Assembly (NCBI RefSeq): GCF_902459805.1
Contig: NZ_CABPST010000002.1
Span: 310,001 to 374,000, forward strand
Direction: 5' to 3'
Length of the DNA: 64,000 nucleotides
From: Pandoraea bronchicola
GTDB lineage: Bacteria > Pseudomonadota > Gammaproteobacteria > Burkholderiales > Burkholderiaceae
The position numbers and the translations under genes are program-made. The notes below the pieces were generated by a model. It did not search any database and was not told where the DNA came from. It saw nothing but the letters and a program-made list of their open reading frames with translations. Below, piece by piece: positions 60,755-64,000 of the stretch (the stretch's first letter is position 1; the number at the start of each line of letters is the position of its first letter).

Positions 60755-61783
60755 ATGCCTGCTGCGATGCCACGACTTCAACCCGTCTATCTGCTGGTCA
60801 TGCCGAATACGCTGTTGCTCGATGTGGCAGCGCCGGCCGAAGCCTTGCGCATCGCCAATCATCAGCAGGACGACGTGCGCTTCGTGCTGCGTTACGTCGG
60901 CACGCAGCCCTCGGTGGCCACGTCGATCGGCCTGCAACTCTCGCCGCTCGACGTGTTGCCCGACGATGTCCCGGACGACGCCTGGCTGCTCGTCAGCGGG
61001 ACGGTCGAGAAGCCGCTGCCGGTGCAAGAAGTCGCCGATCGCACGGCGCCGGACTTGCGGGACGCGCCTGCGGAAGATGCCGAAGCACGCGCCGTCGCGT
61101 GGCTTCGGCACGTAGTACGCCCCACACACCAACTCGCGTGCATCTGCACAGGCGCGCTGCTGGCCGCTCGCGCAGGACTGCTCGACTCGCGCGCTTGCAC
61201 CACACATCATGGGAGTTGTGATGCGCTGCGCGCCTTGGCCCCTAGCGCACGCGTGGCCGACAACCGGCTCTACGTGCATGACGGTAATGTGTGGACGAGC
61301 GCAGGGGTCACCACCGGGCTGGACCTGATGCTCACGCTCATCGCCGACGCGGCCGGGCCGCTGTGCGCCGCCGCAGTGGCGCGTCAGATGGTCGTCTACG
61401 CCCGGCGTGCGGGGGCCGACCCGCAATTGTCTCCCTGGCTCGAAGGCCGCAATCACCTGCACCCGGCGTTGCATCGGGTACAGGATGCCATCGCCGCCGA
61501 TCCCGCCCAAGACTGGACACTCGCCACCATGGCGGCAATCGCCTGTGCTAGCGAGCGGCATGTGACGCGGCTCTTTCGCGAACACGCGGGCGTCGCCCCC
61601 ATCGACTATCTGCATCGTCTGCGCATCGCGCTCGCACGCGAGATGCTCGGGAACAGCCGCCTCGATCTGGAGCGCATTGCAGAACGTACCGGCTTCGGCT
61701 CGAGCCGTCATCTCCGGCGGGTCTGGCACAAGTTCGAGGCGCTTCCGCCAAGCCGCGCCCGCCGCGTGGCACACGACGGCTGA
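60755..61783 (+). CDS. GlxA-type AraC-family regulator (DJ-1/PfpI + AraC)
   Basis: A 342-residue regulator: a DJ-1/PfpI-like N-terminal domain (residues about 8-200; LACICTGALLAARAGLL holds the Cys-containing elbow) and a C-terminal AraC helix-turn-helix pair (WTLATMAAIACASERHVTRL, then IAERTGFGSSRHLRRVW). GlxA-type regulators often sense nitrogen metabolites such as arginine or betaine derivatives. It starts 38 bp after the isochorismatase gene, and probably controls that gene and the set behind it. An ATG at 60767 is an alternative start. Confidence 0.88.
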   Translation: MPAAMPRLQPVYLLVMPNTLLLDVAAPAEALRIANHQQDDVRFVLRYVGTQPSVATSIGLQLSPLDVLPDDVPDDAWLLVSGTVEKPLPVQEVADRTAPDLRDAPAEDAEARAVAWLRHVVRPTHQLACICTGALLAARAGLLDSRACTTHHGSCDALRALAPSARVADNRLYVHDGNVWTSAGVTTGLDLMLTLIADAAGPLCAAAVARQMVVYARRAGADPQLSPWLEGRNHLHPALHRVQDAIAADPAQDWTLATMAAIACASERHVTRLFREHAGVAPIDYLHRLRIALAREMLGNSRLDLERIAERTGFGSSRHLRRVWHKFEALPPSRARRVAHDG

Positions 61784-61906
61784 AGCGCCCCCTCTGGCGG
61801 CAGATCAACGCTCGAAACCTCGCCCCTGTCCGGGAAACCGGCGCGCGCCTGCCGCAACCCGGTAGAATGTTGGTCGCACGTAAAACGCACGACTTTCGAC
61901 TTCAAG

Positions 61907-62794
61907 ATGGCCAACGACCTCGTCATTCTGGGCAGCGCTTCGTCCTCCACGCCCGCAGCCTCCGCTACGGCACTTCCTTCGCACTTGCAAGGCGCCATCG
62001 GCACACTCGTGCCCGGCGCAAGCGTCACGTTCACGCCAGGCGCGGCGCGCATTGCCGATGTCACCGACAGCCCGGCGCTGCGTGCAGCGATGAGCACGTT
62101 TGCCCAGCAGCACGAGGTCGATGCGGTGCTCGTGGACAACCGGCGCCGTCTCACGGATTTCAAGCTGGTGGCCATGGACATGGACTCGACACTCATCACC
62201 ATCGAGTGCATCGACGAAATTGCCGATTACTGTGGATTGAAGGCGGAAGTCTCGGCCATCACCGAGGCCGCCATGCGTGGCGAGATCAAGGACTTCAACG
62301 AGAGCCTCACGCGACGCGTGGCGTTGCTCAAGGGGCTCGACGCCAGTGCGTTGGAGAAGGTGTTCGAGGAGCGCCTGCAACTCTCGCCCGGTGCGCAGAC
62401 CATGCTGCGCGGCGTGCAGTCGCTCGGCATTCGTACGCTGCTGGTGTCCGGTGGCTTCACGTTCTTCACGGAGCGTCTGAAGACGCGTCTGAATCTGGAT
62501 GTCGCCCGCGCGAACACGCTGGAGATCGTCGACGGCAAGCTCACTGGCCGTGTGCTCGGAGAAATCGTCAACGCCGAAGTCAAGGCGCGCACCGTGGCCG
62601 AAGTGGCTGCGCAGTTTGGCGCCCGTCCCGATCAGGCGATCGTCATGGGCGATGGCTCGAACGACCTGCAGATGATGGCGATTGCCGGATTGTCCGTCGC
62701 GTTCCGCGCCAAACCCGTGGTGCGCGAAAAGGCCTCTGTCGCCTTCAACTACGCTGGGCTGGACGCACTGCTCTCGCTCTTTCGCAAGGACTGA
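61907..62794 (+). CDS. serB: Phosphoserine phosphatase SerB
   Basis: A 295-residue HAD-superfamily phosphatase that completes serine synthesis. HAD motif I is MDMDSTLI with nucleophile D91 and D93; motif II is LLVSGGF, motif III is K in VNAEVKA, motif IV is GDGSNDLQM. The N-terminal 80 residues are a small regulatory-like domain. The ATG at 61907 lacks a strong ribosome binding site. It is convergent with the metC-like gene, 59 bp apart. Confidence 0.94.
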   Translation: MANDLVILGSASSSTPAASATALPSHLQGAIGTLVPGASVTFTPGAARIADVTDSPALRAAMSTFAQQHEVDAVLVDNRRRLTDFKLVAMDMDSTLITIECIDEIADYCGLKAEVSAITEAAMRGEIKDFNESLTRRVALLKGLDASALEKVFEERLQLSPGAQTMLRGVQSLGIRTLLVSGGFTFFTERLKTRLNLDVARANTLEIVDGKLTGRVLGEIVNAEVKARTVAEVAAQFGARPDQAIVMGDGSNDLQMMAIAGLSVAFRAKPVVREKASVAFNYAGLDALLSLFRKD

Positions 62795-62853
62795 ACGCCA
62801 GGCGGGCACGGCCTGCGGAGTCCGCTTGCCGTCCCTCGCTCTGGATCACACGA

Positions 62854-64000
62854 TCACGCGCCGAGATGCGCCTTCAGGCTTGCGTCGATATCCGCTTGCA
62901 AATCGCGTACGTCTTCAAGACCGACGTAGAAACGCACGAGCGCACCCTTGTGTGGCCACGGCGTTGACGTGCGCATTGACGGCACACGGTACGGCACGAC
63001 AAGGCTGTGCGCGCCACCCCAACTGAAACCGATCTTGAACAAGCGCAGCGCTTCGATGAACGCATCGATCTGCGCCTGCGAGTAGCGCTCGTCGAACACT
63101 ACGGAGAACAGCCCCCCCGCGCCCGTGAAGTCGCGACGGAAATGCTGATAGCCCGGGCAATCTTCGAACGCGGGATGCAGCACCGCCGCAATTTCGTGAC
63201 GCGTGCCCAGCCACGTGGCCAGTGTCATCGCAGCGCGATCATGGGCTTCGAAGCGTAGTTGCATGTTCGGCAGGCTGCGCAGCAACAGGCTGCAATCGTC
63301 GGCCGACACCCCTACCCCCATGCGCATGCGCGCCTGCTTCAGACGATGATGCACGTTGTCGTCGACGGTCACGACGGCGCCCATCAGCACATCGCTGCCG
63401 CCCGACTGGTATTTGGTCAGCGCCTGCACCGAGATGTCCACGCCGTGATCGAACGGGCGGAACGCGAGGCCGGCCGAGTAAGTGTTGTCGATGGCAGTGA
63501 GCACACCGCGCTCGCGCGCGACGCGTGCGATGGCCGGCACGTCCGGCACTTCCATCGTCACCGAGCCTGGTGCTTCGAGCCAGATCAGCTTCGTGCTGGG
63601 CTGAATCAGGGCCCCAATGCCATCGCCGATCATCGGATCGTAGTAGCGCACCGTGATGCCGAACGATTCGGCGAGCCAATCGCCGTGCTCGCGGTTCGGG
63701 CCGTAGGCATTGTCAGGAATGAGGACATCGTCGCCGCTCTTGACGAGACCGAAGTACACATTGGAAATGGCCGCGAGACCCGAGGGGAACAGCAGACAAT
63801 GCTTACCGCCTTCGAGCGCCGCCAGGCGTCGCATCAGCTCCATCGACGTCGGCGTCGCATGCAGACCGTAGCGCCACTGACTGTCGTTCTTCCAGTCGAG
63901 CGAACGCATGGCGGCCAGATCGGGGAAGATCACCGTCGACGCGCGAGCGACAGGCACCGGCATGGCGGCAAAACCCGCAGGCAATTGCGTGTCGGTGTGC
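62854..64000 (-). CDS. metC: Cystathionine beta-lyase, N-terminus cut by window edge
   Basis: The frame runs from the stop at 62854 past the right edge with no start in a family-like position; the last visible residues read THTDTQLPAGFAAMPV, so about 15 N-terminal residues are outside. About 381 residues are visible. It is a Cys/Met-metabolism PLP enzyme: PLP Lys in VQALTKYQSGGSDV, aromatic and Gly contacts in LLFPSGLAAI, and EAPGSVTMEVPD. The family cleaves cystathionine to homocysteine; the Tyr-containing QWRYGLHATPT block near the N-terminus is typical of this branch. A start at the in-frame TTG ending at 63984 is not credible. Confidence 0.9.
   Translation of the reverse strand, partial: HTDTQLPAGFAAMPVPVARASTVIFPDLAAMRSLDWKNDSQWRYGLHATPTSMELMRRLAALEGGKHCLLFPSGLAAISNVYFGLVKSGDDVLIPDNAYGPNREHGDWLAESFGITVRYYDPMIGDGIGALIQPSTKLIWLEAPGSVTMEVPDVPAIARVARERGVLTAIDNTYSAGLAFRPFDHGVDISVQALTKYQSGGSDVLMGAVVTVDDNVHHRLKQARMRMGVGVSADDCSLLLRSLPNMQLRFEAHDRAAMTLATWLGTRHEIAAVLHPAFEDCPGYQHFRRDFTGAGGLFSVVFDERYSQAQIDAFIEALRLFKIGFSWGGAHSLVVPYRVPSMRTSTPWPHKGALVRFYVGLEDVRDLQADIDASLKAHLGA

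Overview
The window is GC-rich chromosomal DNA of a betaproteobacterium of the family Burkholderiaceae. Gene content and order fit Pandoraea or a close relative: a bpeT/llpE-bpeE-bpeF-oprC efflux locus, two tandem cyanophycin synthetases beside an ABC transporter, ompR-envZ, ahpC-ahpD, ispD-ispF and mfd. The genus is inferred from these layouts, not from a search. I place about 54 protein genes, one tRNA gene and a set of terminators, hairpins and candidate operators.

Layout. 1-6.8 kb: cyanophycin locus, with an ABC transporter (cut by the left edge) divergent from a diverged synthetase paralogue and a canonical CphA. 7-10.4 kb: an exported protein, a SulP anion transporter and a small cytochrome c. 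10.4-19.4 kb: RND efflux locus, with the LysR regulator (followed by a coupled GNAT gene) divergent from llpE and the three pump genes. 19.8-28.2 kb: RcnB-like protein, HPP-CBS membrane protein, inner-membrane protein, a map gene coupled to a ParD-like gene, a GT87 membrane protein, and DUF2946 plus a TonB receptor. 28.6-30.9 kb: a cold-shock gene and small unknown genes, with a fasciclin protein. 31.3-35.1 kb: LysR gene facing a four-gene set (AhpD-like, crotonase-fold hydrolase, peroxiredoxin-like, SDR).

35.2-41.2 kb is the accessory region. It ends at a tRNA-Leu(UAG) gene with a tyrosine integrase beside it. Its main cargo is one AT-rich 822-codon gene fusing an HsdR-type PD-(D/E)xK nuclease domain to a P-loop NTPase and a C-terminal winged-helix-like and coiled-coil part. 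I know no named system with this architecture; it is the best candidate here for an undescribed, probably anti-phage, single-gene system.

41.5-64 kb returns to core DNA: a phytoene-synthase-fold protein, a DUF1501/DUF1800 pair, ompR-envZ, ahpC-ahpD with a clear promoter and leader hairpin, ispD-ispF, mfd, argE, an MFS/dehydratase/ornithine-cyclodeaminase/isochorismatase/GlxA-type regulator group that looks like an unassigned amino-acid catabolic unit, serB, and metC (cut by the right edge). Many genes are followed by perfect GC-rich hairpins that lack a U-tract, while classical terminators are fewer. No rRNA, CRISPR array or insertion sequence was seen.
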